This document shows positions 1 to 8,904 of a stretch of DNA of 64,000 nt, in pieces. Positions within the stretch are counted from its first letter, which is position 1. Every line of letters starts with the position of its first letter. Made by a program: the position numbers and the translations under genes. Origin of the DNA: Desulfoluna spongiiphila (GTDB taxonomy: Bacteria; Desulfobacterota; Desulfobacteria; Desulfobacterales; Desulfolunaceae); the NCBI RefSeq assembly GCF_900101345.1, contig NZ_FMUX01000007.1, positions 64,738-128,737 of the forward strand. Reading direction: 5' to 3'. The notes beneath the pieces were generated by a model. That model had not been told where the DNA came from, made no database searches, and saw only the letters and a program-made list of their open reading frames with translations.

Positions 1-595
1 TAATACGCTTGCGCATATCACCGATGCGGATGGCGATTTCATTGGCAAAGAAATAGAGACGGATGGAAAGAGACAAGTTCCGGGCAAGGTAAAGACTGAG
101 CCCCAAAATGGCAATGACAAGCTCTAAAAAACGGGAGAGCTCCTCACGGGATTTTTCCAGGGAGGGCTCTTCGTCGCAGAAGGCCAGCATCTGCTCCAGG
201 GTCTCCGTCAGGAGGGCCTGGAGCCCGGCGGTGACCGAGACCTCAAGCTGGGTGGAGATATCGGCCACCAAAGCCTCAAAAACCGCAATCTCATCGGGGG
301 CGCGAAGCCGATCTATCTCCGAGACAAGCCCCCCGCGATAAGCCCGTGACTCAAGGCTCGGAAGGTTTGCCCGGATCAGGGCGCGGTCAAGCCCTCCCTG
401 GGCAAGCTGCCAGCGAGTCCCCCCATGGGAACAGGCGAGACCGGCCCCATGGAGCCCCTTAAGAGCCAGGGACGTTTCCCGGATGGTGCTGCCGGTCCAC
501 TCGGCAAGGGTGGACTCCTGGATATGCCCCCTTACAAACGCAAGCACATTCAGTGCGACTACCTGGTCTTCCGTCAACGCCTTTAAACGATCCAC
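1..595 (-). CDS. Partial unknown protein, C-terminus beyond the left edge
   Basis: An open frame runs on the minus strand from a GTG at 595 (after AGGGG, spacing about 4) to the window edge with no stop, about 198 codons. The protein begins VDRLKALTEDQVVALNVLAF. Residues 1-75 look like a small helical, possibly winged-helix domain (RETSLALKGLHGAGLACSHG). A helical, acidic stretch follows, and around residues 155-185 there is a hydrophobic run (LELVIAILGLSLYLARNLSL) that may be a membrane segment. I do not recognise the family. Codon use matches the neighbours, so it is probably a real gene; the start and function are uncertain. Confidence 0.55.
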   Translation of the reverse strand, partial: MDRLKALTEDQVVALNVLAFVRGHIQESTLAEWTGSTIRETSLALKGLHGAGLACSHGGTRWQLAQGGLDRALIRANLPSLESRAYRGGLVSEIDRLRAPDEIAVFEALVADISTQLEVSVTAGLQALLTETLEQMLAFCDEEPSLEKSREELSRFLELVIAILGLSLYLARNLSLSIRLYFFANEIAIRIGDMRKRI

Positions 596-1128
596 AACAC
601 CCCTCGTCTCATCTGATTATCCAACCACAGCAACCACGGAAAAACAAAACGATAGGGCAGTTCAGGGCCAGTCGTCAATAGCGGACACCCGGCCCCGAAA
701 GGCTGCGGCAGGCCGGACAAAAACAGAATTACGCGCAGCAAGGGCCGCCGGGCCGGTTTCCCCCCCGGGCCCCTTCAAAAATGGCACCCCGCAAAAAAAA
801 GATCGCCCCGACTCAACGGCCCCGGTTCGCGGCATAAGGACATTGATCCGGGTCGTATTACTTGAAGCACAGCAACTAAACAGACACACACGGCCATCCC
901 CATTGTTTATTTGTAATGGCTTTTACGCACAAGCTGTTGTATTATCAATTTCAGTACGTTGTTCACAAAACATCTCAACAGAAACGCATTCTGACATCGT
1001 TCCCGCCTCCCACTGACCAGAGACGTCATAAACTGCCCCCGGCCTCCCGAACATACCTGACCACCCGTTGAACCCAACCAACACCGGCGCCACGCCCGAC
1101 ACCTTTATAGTTATGAAGGGAGGAAACC
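596..1128. other. Intergenic region without a recognised gene
   Basis: Divergent region between the partial minus-strand gene and the FliS-like gene. Reading frames here lack Shine-Dalgarno sites and have unnatural composition. I see no convincing promoter, terminator or RNA. The last 20 bases hold the GGAGG site of the next gene. Confidence 0.4.
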
Positions 1129-1512
1129 ATGCCATCCACCCATCCCCTGCACAGCACCCCTGAAAGCCCTTCGCCCCTTGGGCGGAAGGAGCTCATCCGG
1201 ATGTACGACGACGCCATGGGGCACCTCGCCCATGCCCGCGGCAGCGGGCCCGGCGAGCAAAAGAAAAGCATCTCCACCGTGGTCAAGATCCTGAACCACC
1301 TGAAAGAGGCCGGTGAAAAGGCCCCGCCCCACGGGGAGGACGACACCGACCTCTCGGCCCTGTACGCATATATGATTGATCGCCTTTCCATCAGCCACTC
1401 CGGCCTCGGCATCGACCCCGTCAACGAGGTAAACTGGCTGATCCGGAACCTGAAAGAGCTATCCGCCCCCGCCCAAAAGCCGGAGCGGCCCGCGGATATC
1501 CCGCAGTCATAA
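1129..1512 (+). CDS. FliS-like flagellar chaperone paralogue
   Basis: 127 aa, ATG preceded by GGGAGGAAACC. The pattern LIRMYDDAMGHL ... KISTVVKILNHL ... LYAYMIDRLS ... VNWLIRNLKEL matches the helical layout of FliS, the cytoplasmic chaperone that binds the flagellin C-terminus and prevents premature polymerisation. It is clearly different from the standard FliS encoded 4 kb downstream and has Pro-rich ends (residues 1-20 and 112-127). It lies directly before the flagellin promoter, but a hairpin and a separate sigma-28 promoter suggest its own transcription unit. It might chaperone a different client or act as a regulator. Assignment to the FliS fold is moderately sure; the specific role is inferred from location. 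Confidence 0.6.
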   Translation: MPSTHPLHSTPESPSPLGRKELIRMYDDAMGHLAHARGSGPGEQKKSISTVVKILNHLKEAGEKAPPHGEDDTDLSALYAYMIDRLSISHSGLGIDPVNEVNWLIRNLKELSAPAQKPERPADIPQS

Positions 1513-1524
1513 ACCATCCCCCCG

Positions 1525-1557
1525 GGCGCCCCGCAGAGAGCATTCATGCGGGGCGCC
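1525..1557 (+). terminator. Hairpin after the FliS-like gene
   Basis: Perfect 11-bp inverted repeat GGCGCCCCGCA / TGCGGGGCGCC with an 11-nt loop, 12 nt after the stop codon. No T-run follows, so it may be a weak terminator or an mRNA 3' end stabiliser. Confidence 0.5.
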
Positions 1558-1648
1558 ACCCCGCAAGAACCCCTTGTATTTTCAACGCCTCGCCGACATC
1601 ACCCCGCCTCACCTCGTCATTTTTCAATCATTCATCGCGATTTTTATT

Positions 1649-1675
1649 TAAAGAAACCGGCAAAGCCTCCGATAA
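1649..1675 (+). promoter_or_regulatory. Sigma-28 (FliA) promoter of the flagellin gene
   Basis: TAAAGAAA at 1649-1656, 11-nt spacer, TCCGATAA at 1668-1675. This matches the FliA consensus TAAAGTTT-N11-GCCGATAA closely, with exact spacing. Predicted transcription start is near 1683, giving a leader of about 140 nt before flagellin. FliA is therefore expected elsewhere in the genome. Confidence 0.88.
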
Positions 1676-1825
1676 GTACTTTATATCGAGGGTTCACCCG
1701 GCGTTATGCCACTTTTGGAAAAAGGATTTTCCGAACACCTTAGGCGCACCCGACATCGATACAGACAATTTGAGTTTACGGCACGGATGCCGACCATTGA
1801 AAGTTTATTTCACGGAGGAAATCAC

Positions 1826-3475
1826 ATGGCACTTTCAATCAACACGAACGTCACCTCTCTCAACGCACAGCGTAACCTGGGCAACACCGCTTCAGGCCTC
1901 AACAAATCTCTCCAGCGCCTCTCTTCCGGCCTGAGGATCAACTCAGCCAAAGACGACGCCGCCGGCCTTGCCATCACCGACCGAATGACTTCACAGATCC
2001 GCGGTCTGAACCAGGCTGTTCGAAACTCCAACGACGGTATCTCCCTTGCCCAGACGGCTGAAGGTGCCCTCCAGGAGACCACCAACGGCCTTCAGAGGAT
2101 CCGTGAACTGTCCGTCCAGGCAGCCAACGACACCAACACCGCTGAAGACCGGGCCTCCATCCAGCTCGAAATCGACCAGCTGGTCTCCGAGATCGACCGA
2201 ATCGCCGAAGCCACCACCTTCAACAACAAAAACATCCTCGACGGCAGCTCCGGCACCTTCAAGTTCCAGGTAGGCGCCAACGCCAACGAGACCATCGGGG
2301 TGGACCTTGTTAACGTCAAGGCCAACGCCCTGGGCCAGCAGCCCGGCATCGTCCAGTCCACCGCCTCCCGCGTCTCCCTGGCCAACGACGCCGCCGACGC
2401 CGGCAGCATCGGTATCCAGGAAGGGGCCGCAGGCAGCACCGTCACCGCAGGCGACGTCAGCGTCCAGGTGGACGGCGCATCCTCCGTGGATATCGCCCAG
2501 GCCAAGTACGGCGGGGATATCACCTCGGCGGCCACCGCCGACCTCAAGGACACCAACTCCGCCAGCTACGGCGGGGGTAGCGCCAAAGACATCGCCGCAC
2601 GGATCAACTCCATCCGTGATATGAACGAGGAAGATCCCGGCGAAGGCATGGAAGGCACCAGCCTCCAGGGCGTTTACGCCAAGGCCTCCACCAGCTTCAA
2701 AGCCTCGGACATGGACGCCGCAGACTACTCCGGCTCCAGCGTGGCAGGGGACGGCCCCAGCAACGTCGGTGTCGGCCGCATCGGCAACAGCGACCTGATG
2801 ATCAACGGTGTGGGCGTGGGCCCTGCCGAATTCAAAGAGAACGACTCCGACGGCAGCCTCACCAACGCCATCAACGCCAAGAGCCACCTCACCGGGGTTA
2901 CGGCCAGTGTCGATGATGACGGCGAGCTGACCCTTGCAGCCGACGACGGTCGCGACATCGTCCTGAGCACCACCAACGCGGAAGTCACCAACCTCGTGTT
3001 CGGCGGCGGCGTGAAATCCACCGCCTTTGACTCGAACTTCAACGACGTGCGTGTCACGGGTTCTGTCTCCCTGACTGCCGGGGACACCCTCTCCCTGTCC
3101 GGCCTCAACGCCACGGACGCCGGCTTTGCAACCCTTACCGAGGACAACGTCCAGGCCAAGGGGTCCATCTCCAACGCCGATGTCTCAACCATGGAGGCCG
3201 CCAACGAAACCATCAAGTCGGTGGACAGCGCCATCCGACAGGTGGATGACATGCGGGCCAACCTGGGTGCGGTTCAGAACCGTTTTGAATCCACCATCCA
3301 GAACCTCTCCAACGTTTCTGAGAACTTGAGCGCGTCACGGTCCCGTATCCTTGATACGGACTTCGCCTCCGAGACTGCCAACATGACCAAACTGCAGGTC
3401 ATGCAGCAGGCCGGTACCGCCATGCTTGCCCAGGCGAACCAGCTGCCGCAGTCTGTTCTCAGCCTGATCGGTTAG
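1826..3475 (+). CDS. fliC: Flagellin
   Basis: 549 aa, main subunit of the flagellar filament. The start is the ATG after CACGGAGGAAATCAC; the open frame extends upstream but that part is leader. Residues 1-165 are the conserved D0/D1 region (ALSINTNVTSLNAQRNL, LSSGLRINSAKDDAAGLAI). About 170-450 is a variable, Ala/Gly/Asp-rich surface domain. About 455-549 is the C-terminal D1/D0 region ending in MLAQANQLPQSVLSLIG. The gene is driven by the sigma-28 promoter upstream and closed by a strong terminator. The molecule is about 10% longer than E. coli FliC. Identification is certain; only the exposed domain is lineage-specific. Confidence 0.97.
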   Translation: MALSINTNVTSLNAQRNLGNTASGLNKSLQRLSSGLRINSAKDDAAGLAITDRMTSQIRGLNQAVRNSNDGISLAQTAEGALQETTNGLQRIRELSVQAANDTNTAEDRASIQLEIDQLVSEIDRIAEATTFNNKNILDGSSGTFKFQVGANANETIGVDLVNVKANALGQQPGIVQSTASRVSLANDAADAGSIGIQEGAAGSTVTAGDVSVQVDGASSVDIAQAKYGGDITSAATADLKDTNSASYGGGSAKDIAARINSIRDMNEEDPGEGMEGTSLQGVYAKASTSFKASDMDAADYSGSSVAGDGPSNVGVGRIGNSDLMINGVGVGPAEFKENDSDGSLTNAINAKSHLTGVTASVDDDGELTLAADDGRDIVLSTTNAEVTNLVFGGGVKSTAFDSNFNDVRVTGSVSLTAGDTLSLSGLNATDAGFATLTEDNVQAKGSISNADVSTMEAANETIKSVDSAIRQVDDMRANLGAVQNRFESTIQNLSNVSENLSASRSRILDTDFASETANMTKLQVMQQAGTAMLAQANQLPQSVLSLIG

Positions 3476-3566
3476 AAACGGGGCCTCGGCACCCGCTAAA
3501 AGAGAAGGTTTGCCTTTATCCGGTTATTCGGGATAAAACGAGTGCACAGGTAACAACATGTGCCGG

Positions 3567-3604
3567 AAAAGGCCCCAGGTGATACCCTCACCGGGGCCTT
3601 TTCC
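3567..3604 (+). terminator. Rho-independent terminator after flagellin
   Basis: AAAAGGCCCC and GGGGCCTTTT form a 10-bp stem around a 16-nt loop and end in a T-run. A smaller hairpin (TTTATCCG / CGGGATAAA, 3515-3537) precedes it. It separates fliC from fliD. Confidence 0.85.
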
Positions 3605-3703
3605 CGGCGCCTTTGAATATCCCGTGCACCGGGAAAACGTTCGCAAAGGCATCGACGGTCACGGTCAGACCGGCCGCACGGCAGGTGCCAAAGGAGCAGG
3701 ATC

Positions 3704-5143
3704 ATGGGAGTGTCGGTTGGCGGCATCGTTTCGGGCATCGATCTCGACGGCATTGTCGATCAGATAACCGAAGTGGAAAAGAGACCCGTCAAAGGGTTGG
3801 AAGCGAAGAAAGAGGATTTCAAAGTCCTTATCTCCGCCTACGCCAACCTGTCGAAGGAGCTCTCCGGCCTCAGCAACGCTGCACGCTCTCTTCGCTACCC
3901 CAGCGCCTTTACCGCACGTACGGCCACCTCACCAGACCCGGAACATTACACGGTTTCCGCCGGCTCGTTTGCAAGGGCGGGAAGCTACTCCCTGGAGATC
4001 CACCAGCTGGCCGCAGGCCAGAAAATGGCCGCAGGCCCCTTCACGGAGGATGCGCATCCCGGGGGCGGCACCCTGACCCTTCAGGTGGGCGACGGTGACC
4101 CCATGGAGATCACCTCCGGGGCCAACTTCACCCTCCATGACCTGGCCAACGCCATCAACGCGGAAAAAGGGGATGTCACAGCCGGGGTGATTTTTGACGG
4201 CACCCACCAGTTCCTGACCCTTGCCACCAACGAAACCGGAGCGGCCAGCACCATTGAGGTGTCCGTCTCCAACGACGAGGACGGCGATGATTCGGACAAC
4301 GAAGGGCTTTCAGCCCTGGTGGCACCGGGAGGCGAAGAAGGCGAGGAGAGCACAACCGCGTTTTCCGTCACCCAGGAAGCCCGGGACGCAATCATCACCG
4401 TGGACGGAGTTGCAGGGATCCACCGCCCCACCAACACCATCACCGATGTGGTCAAGGATGTGACCCTGAATCTTTCCGGCACGGCCCCTGCCACCACCTT
4501 TTCCGTGGCGCTGGACCAGGGGGCCATCTCCGAAAAGCTCGATACCTTTGTGGAAAAATACAACAACGTCCTCACCTTCTTTTTCAACAGCCAGAAGTAC
4601 AACGGCGAAGGAGAAGAACAGGGCACCCTCTTCGGCGACCAGACCGCCAACCGCATCAACGGTTCCCTCACCCGCGCCACAGCGGGTACGGTGGCCGGAA
4701 ACGACAGCTTCCGCTATCTTTCCGACATCGGGGTGACCATGCGGCGTGTCACGGACAAAGAAGACCCCGAATACGGCAAGCCTTATCTGGAACTGAATCA
4801 GGAAGCCCTTTCCCGGGCCGTTTCCGAGAGTCCCGACGACCTGAAGCGTTTTTTTACCAGCATAGACGAAGGCGAAGAGGGATTTGCGGTTCGTATGTGC
4901 GGCCTCATCGAAGGGTTCAACGACCCCACCGGCGGCATCCTCGCCTCCGGAAGCAAAGGGCTCAAGAGCAAGATCGGAAGCATCGACAAACAGATCACCC
5001 GAATCGACGACAAGGCGGAACGATCCGAGGAGAGGCTCCGGAAAAAGTTCAACTCCCTTGAGAGCCTGCTGGCCCAGTACAAAGTCACAAGCGATCACCT
5101 CGCCTCCCAGTTGAAGGCTCTGCCCGGGGTATCCAAGCAGTAG
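3704..5143 (+). CDS. fliD: Flagellar filament capping protein FliD
   Basis: 479 aa, start after AAAGGAGCAGGATC. FliD (HAP2) caps the filament tip and guides folding and insertion of flagellin subunits outside the cell. The N-terminal FliD_N domain is visible at residues 1-100 (GIVSGIDLDGIVDQITEVEK, LISAYANLSKELSGL). The middle is variable, and the C-terminal FliD_C domain ends in a long coiled coil (about 410-475: SIDKQITRIDDKAERSEERL, LLAQYKVTSDHLASQLKAL). It is followed 57 nt later by fliS and then the FliT-like gene, the usual export-chaperone set, so these probably form an operon. Confidence 0.94.
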   Translation: MGVSVGGIVSGIDLDGIVDQITEVEKRPVKGLEAKKEDFKVLISAYANLSKELSGLSNAARSLRYPSAFTARTATSPDPEHYTVSAGSFARAGSYSLEIHQLAAGQKMAAGPFTEDAHPGGGTLTLQVGDGDPMEITSGANFTLHDLANAINAEKGDVTAGVIFDGTHQFLTLATNETGAASTIEVSVSNDEDGDDSDNEGLSALVAPGGEEGEESTTAFSVTQEARDAIITVDGVAGIHRPTNTITDVVKDVTLNLSGTAPATTFSVALDQGAISEKLDTFVEKYNNVLTFFFNSQKYNGEGEEQGTLFGDQTANRINGSLTRATAGTVAGNDSFRYLSDIGVTMRRVTDKEDPEYGKPYLELNQEALSRAVSESPDDLKRFFTSIDEGEEGFAVRMCGLIEGFNDPTGGILASGSKGLKSKIGSIDKQITRIDDKAERSEERLRKKFNSLESLLAQYKVTSDHLASQLKALPGVSKQ

Positions 5144-5200
5144 ATCCGGAATCGGAAGAAAGCCCTCCCGTTTCCGCCACAGTTGAAGGAGTTTACACCC

Positions 5201-5638
5201 ATGACACCCATGACTTACAGTGCATATGCCGCATCGGCAGCTCGCGAGGACCTTCCCCAGGATCGCATTCTCGTCATGCTCTACGAAGGGGCCATCAAAT
5301 TCATCCACCTCGCCGTTCGGGGCATCGATGAAAAACGCCCGGCACTCAAGGGGGAGTACATATCCAAAGTCCTGGCCATCCTCACCGAACTCAGCGCAGC
5401 ACTGGACATGGAGCGCGGAGGAGAGATCGCCGAAAACCTGGCTGCCCTGTACGACTACATGGTCCGGCGCCTCACCGAAGCCAACATCAAAAACGACACG
5501 GCCGCCCTGCGTGAAGTGGAGACCCTGATCGTAAGCCTGAAAGAGGGCTTTGCCGAGGCCTCGCGTATTCGAAGGCAGTCGTCGGTACGCCAGCCTGAAA
5601 AGCCCAGGGAGAGCTGCGGTGTCTGTGTCGCCATCTGA
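5201..5638 (+). CDS. fliS: Flagellar export chaperone FliS
   Basis: 145 aa. I chose the ATG at 5201 because GAAGGAG lies 9 nt upstream. Canonical FliS features: YAAS near the N-terminus, ILVMLYEGAIKFIHLAVRGI, an ISKVLAILTELSAALD helix, IAENLAALYDYMVRRLTEAN and LIVSLKEGFAEA. FliS keeps flagellin unfolded in the cytoplasm until export. The last 20 nt overlap the next gene, suggesting translational coupling. It differs from the FliS-like protein at 1129-1512, so the organism has two such proteins flanking fliC-fliD. Confidence 0.92.
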   Translation: MTPMTYSAYAASAAREDLPQDRILVMLYEGAIKFIHLAVRGIDEKRPALKGEYISKVLAILTELSAALDMERGGEIAENLAALYDYMVRRLTEANIKNDTAALREVETLIVSLKEGFAEASRIRRQSSVRQPEKPRESCGVCVAI

Positions 5639-5933
5639 GACCCCGGCCCATGTCATGGCGAGCATGGAGGCCCTCATGGACCGGGTGGAGGAGACCCTGA
5701 CCTCCGCCGAGCCCGAGGCCCTGTCCACCCTTGCCAGGCATCAGGCCGACCTGATGAACACGCTCAGAACACTGCCCGTGGACCAGGGGCATGCCGAGGC
5801 CCTGTCCCGCATTCTGGAACGAAGCCGGAATCTTGCCCTGCGTATCGAAGGGGAGATGGAGGCCATCCGATCCCAGCTCACCGCCTCGGCAAACAAAAAA
5901 CGGATAAGGGGGGCCTACGCGTCCCCTTATTGA
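5619..5933 (+). CDS. FliT/FlgN-like flagellar chaperone candidate
   Basis: 104 aa from a GTG at 5619 (AGGGAGAG upstream), overlapping the fliS end by 20 nt. An all-helical, charged small protein: MEALMDRVEETLTSAEPEAL, then RHQADLMNTLRTLP and ILERSRNLALRIEGEMEAI. Length, composition and position immediately after fliS match FliT/FlgN-type export chaperones, which bind FliD or hook-associated proteins in the cytoplasm. Sequence conservation in that family is poor, so the name rests mostly on context. Confidence 0.6.
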   Translation: MSVSPSETPAHVMASMEALMDRVEETLTSAEPEALSTLARHQADLMNTLRTLPVDQGHAEALSRILERSRNLALRIEGEMEAIRSQLTASANKKRIRGAYASPY

Positions 5934-6063
5934 CCGACGGCACCCCGCCCGGCGTGGTACCGTCACAACCCCTTTAGATTAAACCAGGCCTCGAAAGGGA
6001 CGTTCACTGCCCTTACCCCGGCGCCGTATCCCTTTGGGGGCCCATGGATAAAGAGAGATCACC

Positions 6064-6462
6064 ATGATGCAAACCGTATCGCAAGTCCAACCCCAGATGC
6101 CCCAACGGCGAGACGATGTCTCCCAGGCGGAACCCGTCCGCCCCGCCCCCGGGTCCGAGGCCACCTCGGACAACAAAGCCAGCACCGAAGAGCGGCAGGA
6201 AAAAGTGCGCGCCGACCGGGAGGACCGGCTTCGAGAAAAGCAGCTCTCCCAGGAGACCCTCGACGAGATATCCCGAGACTTAGACACCCTTCATGCCGTG
6301 GGCCTGAACTTCACGCGGCACGACGAAACCGGGCGCACCATGGTCCGGATCACGAACCGGGACACCGAGGAAGTCATCCGTGAAATTCCGGCCAAGAAGG
6401 TCCTGGACCTTGCGGCCAAAATCGAAGAGATGGTCGGCATTATCTTCGACGAAAAAGTGTAA
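6064..6462 (+). CDS. flaG: FlaG family protein
   Basis: 132 aa, start after AAAGAGAGATCACC. Residues 1-60 are a low-complexity, Gln/Pro/charged linker. Residues 65-132 are the FlaG domain: LHAVGLNFTRHDETGRTMVR, then ITNRDTEEVIREIPAKKVLD and a final MVGIIFDEKV. FlaG proteins influence filament length in polar flagellates; the mechanism is not well settled. Its place at the end of the fliD-fliS-fliT cluster agrees with the usual order. Confidence 0.9.
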   Translation: MMQTVSQVQPQMPQRRDDVSQAEPVRPAPGSEATSDNKASTEERQEKVRADREDRLREKQLSQETLDEISRDLDTLHAVGLNFTRHDETGRTMVRITNRDTEEVIREIPAKKVLDLAAKIEEMVGIIFDEKV

Positions 6463-7013
6463 CGGTCAGCCTCTCCCCCCCCTGTATCCCGTCCGTAACA
6501 TCTTCTTTTGAAACCGGTCTTTCCGGCACGGGTGAACTGTACCCTTTTTTTGCCGGCCCTCTTATCCCCTGCCCCTGGCTCCCTGGAGGCCTCCGGTGTT
6601 CCCCAGGCTTTCACTTTTTTTCGGTAAAACCTCCCCTCCCCTCCCCTTGAATTCGCTGTTATCTCACCGATATATAACTCCATCCCCATATCCCAAACGC
6701 ACTGTTACCCCCTAAGAACATTGATGAATTAATTTGCTTTTCATATTTATTTTTGCTAATTTTTATAACTTATCTTCGGTATGATTCTAGAATAACAAGT
6801 CATTTCATACCGAAGGCATACCTGACTTTACACGGCACACGAACCATTTTTTGATGAAGAACACGGAAAACCAGCGCACGGGATCCTCGGCGCCTTTTCC
6901 AAACCGGGAATGCAAGACGACACTCCGGCGGTCTCCCTCCCCGGGGGACCGGCGCAACCGAGTGAACGCTCTGGCCTGGTCTTTTACAACACACTAATTT
7001 TCTGGAGGCATGA
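6463..7013. other. Intergenic region before the peptide transporter
   Basis: The first half is pyrimidine-rich; the stretch 6720-6800 is strongly AT-rich (TAATTTGCTTTTCATATTTA). It probably holds the promoter of the dpp operon, though I cannot fix its -35 and -10 boxes. It contains the inverted repeat described separately. Confidence 0.5.
6774..6815. promoter_or_regulatory. 11-bp inverted repeat, candidate operator or leader hairpin
   Basis: CTTCGGTATGA (6774-6784) and its exact reverse complement TCATACCGAAG (6805-6815) are separated by 20 nt. It lies about 200 nt before the dppA-like start, just after the AT-rich segment. It could be a regulator-binding site or a leader structure. No T-run follows, so it is not a standard terminator. 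Confidence 0.45.
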
Positions 7014-8597
7014 ATGAGACGAATACTGGCACTGACAACCGTCCTGCTCGTGGGCGCCGCCCTTATGATGTCGGGATGTTCAAAACAGGAAGAGGTCGAC
7101 GAAACCCAAAAAGGCACGATTCACCTTGCCATGGACGCAGACCCGGTCTCTCTGGACCCCCATATTCAGCTCTCAGGCGGCATGCTGGCCTACTCCCATG
7201 TGACCTTCGACCCCCTTGTCCGCTGGACCCGCGAGATGTCCATCGAAGGCCGACTGGCTGAAAAATGGGAACGCCTGGATCCCCTCACCGTTCGCTTCTG
7301 GCTGAGAAAAGACGTCACCTTCCACAGCGGCAACCCCTTCACCGCCAAAGACGTGGTCTGGACCTTTAAACGTCTTCAGAAAAGCATCGACTACAAAGGC
7401 CTCTTCGAGCCCTTTGACAGCATCAACATCATCGACGAGCACACCATCGACATCGTCACCAAGCGTCCCTACCCCCTGCTCCTCAACATGGCCACCTACA
7501 TCTTCCCCATGGACAGCGTCTTCTACACCGGCACCGATGAAAACGGCCAGCCCAAGGACGCCCAGGTCAAAAGCGGCCCCTCCTTTGCCCTCAACAACGA
7601 ATCCGGCACCGGCCCTTACCGCGTGATCTCCCGGGAACACGGCGTAAAGACCGTCTACGAGCGCTATGCCGATTACTGGGACAAAGCCTCCCCCGGCAAC
7701 GTCCAGAAGATCGTGCTCACCCCCATCAAAAACACCGCCACCCGCGTGGCTTCGCTGCTCTCCGGGGACACCGACTTCATCTACCCCGTCTCCCCCCAGG
7801 ACTTCAACCAGATTGAAAGCAACGAAAAAACCAAGCTCGTCACCATGGGCGGCACCCGCATCATCACCCTTCAGCTCAACCAGACCCGACGTCCCGAATT
7901 CAAGGATGTGCGCGTCCGACAGGCCATCGTTCACGCCATCAACAACGACGGCATCGTCAAGAACATCATGAAGGGTTTCGCCACCACCGCCGGCCAGCAG
8001 AGCCCCAAAGGCTACCTGGGCTACAAAGAAAACCTCGTGCCCCGCTACGACCTGGAAAAAGCCAAGGCCCTCATGAAAGAGGCAGGCTACGAAAACGGGT
8101 TCGAGTGTTCCATGATCTCCCCCAACAACCGCTACGTCAACGACGCCAAGATCGCCGAAGCAGCAGCCAACATGCTGGCCAAGATCAACATCAAGGTGAC
8201 CTTGCAGACCATGCCCAAGGCCCAGTACTGGGATGAATTCGACGCCAAGGTGGCCGACATCCAGCTCATCGGATGGCACGCGGATACCGAAGACTCCGGC
8301 AACTTCACCGAGTACCTCACCATGTGCATCAACACCGAGACCGGCTACGGCCAGTACAACAGCGGGACTTACTGCAACCCGAGGGTCGATGAGCTGACCC
8401 TGGCAGCCCAGTCTGAGACCGACACGGCCAAGCGTACCGCCATGCTCCAGGAAATCGAGCAGATCCTCTACGACGAGGCGGCCTTTGTGCCCCTGCACTG
8501 GCAGAACCTGGCATGGGCCTCGGTGAAGAACCTGGACATCGAGCCCATCGTCAACACCATGAACTTCCCCTACCTGGGCGATCTCGTGATCAAGTAA
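7014..8597 (+). CDS. dppA: Peptide ABC transporter substrate-binding lipoprotein
   Basis: 527 aa, GGAGG 5 nt before the ATG. A lipoprotein signal peptide (RRILALTTVLLVGAALMMSGC) places the lipidated Cys at residue 22. The mature part is a family 5 solute-binding protein (SBP_bac_5): AMDADPVSLDPHIQLSGG, LAEKWERLDPLTVRFWLRKD, VTFHSGNPFTAKDVVWTFKR, GTGPYRVISREHGVKTVYER. This family binds di/oligopeptides, and sometimes nickel or glycosides. First gene of a five-gene operon with two permeases and two ATPases. A long hairpin separates it from the permease, which would favour higher expression of the binding protein. Peptide is the likeliest substrate, not proven. Confidence 0.9.
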   Translation: MRRILALTTVLLVGAALMMSGCSKQEEVDETQKGTIHLAMDADPVSLDPHIQLSGGMLAYSHVTFDPLVRWTREMSIEGRLAEKWERLDPLTVRFWLRKDVTFHSGNPFTAKDVVWTFKRLQKSIDYKGLFEPFDSINIIDEHTIDIVTKRPYPLLLNMATYIFPMDSVFYTGTDENGQPKDAQVKSGPSFALNNESGTGPYRVISREHGVKTVYERYADYWDKASPGNVQKIVLTPIKNTATRVASLLSGDTDFIYPVSPQDFNQIESNEKTKLVTMGGTRIITLQLNQTRRPEFKDVRVRQAIVHAINNDGIVKNIMKGFATTAGQQSPKGYLGYKENLVPRYDLEKAKALMKEAGYENGFECSMISPNNRYVNDAKIAEAAANMLAKINIKVTLQTMPKAQYWDEFDAKVADIQLIGWHADTEDSGNFTEYLTMCINTETGYGQYNSGTYCNPRVDELTLAAQSETDTAKRTAMLQEIEQILYDEAAFVPLHWQNLAWASVKNLDIEPIVNTMNFPYLGDLVIK

Positions 8598-8728
8598 GGC
8601 GTAAAAGCATAGACATCCCTGGCCGGTTCCACCGACATCAACCGGTTGAGCCGGCCATTTATTTTGGCGGATTCGTTTGCATTTCACCGACCACATATGC
8701 TTGAATACGAGCGTTTCGATTACCGGCG

Positions 8729-8801
8729 AGGGAACATGTTCCCTGCCAGCTGTACCCGCTACCTGCCGGTGTCCCTCTCGGACACCGGCAGGCAGCGGGT
8801 A
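8729..8801 (+). other. Intercistronic palindrome and 22-bp hairpin
   Basis: Two adjacent structures lie between the binding-protein and permease genes. The first is the perfect 16-bp palindrome AGGGAACATGTTCCCT (8729-8744). The second is a 22-bp stem with one mismatch and a CTCTC loop (8753-8774 with 8780-8801). Such stems in binding-protein transport operons usually protect the upstream mRNA from 3' exonucleases or partly terminate. No T-run follows. Confidence 0.7.
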
Positions 8802-8904
8802 GAACGCCCCCGGGAATCGTGACGGGCAGTACAAGGGCCCTCCGGCCTGTGCCGCCCCGACACGTCATCCCATGCACCGTGACAATAAGGACGCGACCAT
8901 ACCC

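Noticed and set aside
769..798. Sigma-54 promoter (TGGCACC near 783)
   Set aside because: The -12 TTGC element is missing at the required spacing.
1706..1825. N-terminal extension of flagellin
   Set aside because: In frame but lies in the leader after the sigma-28 promoter; flagellin starts MALSINTN with its own GGAGG site.
7173..8834. 553-codon open frame on the minus strand
   Set aside because: Shadow of the dppA-like gene with Val/Gly/Asp bias and no family similarity.
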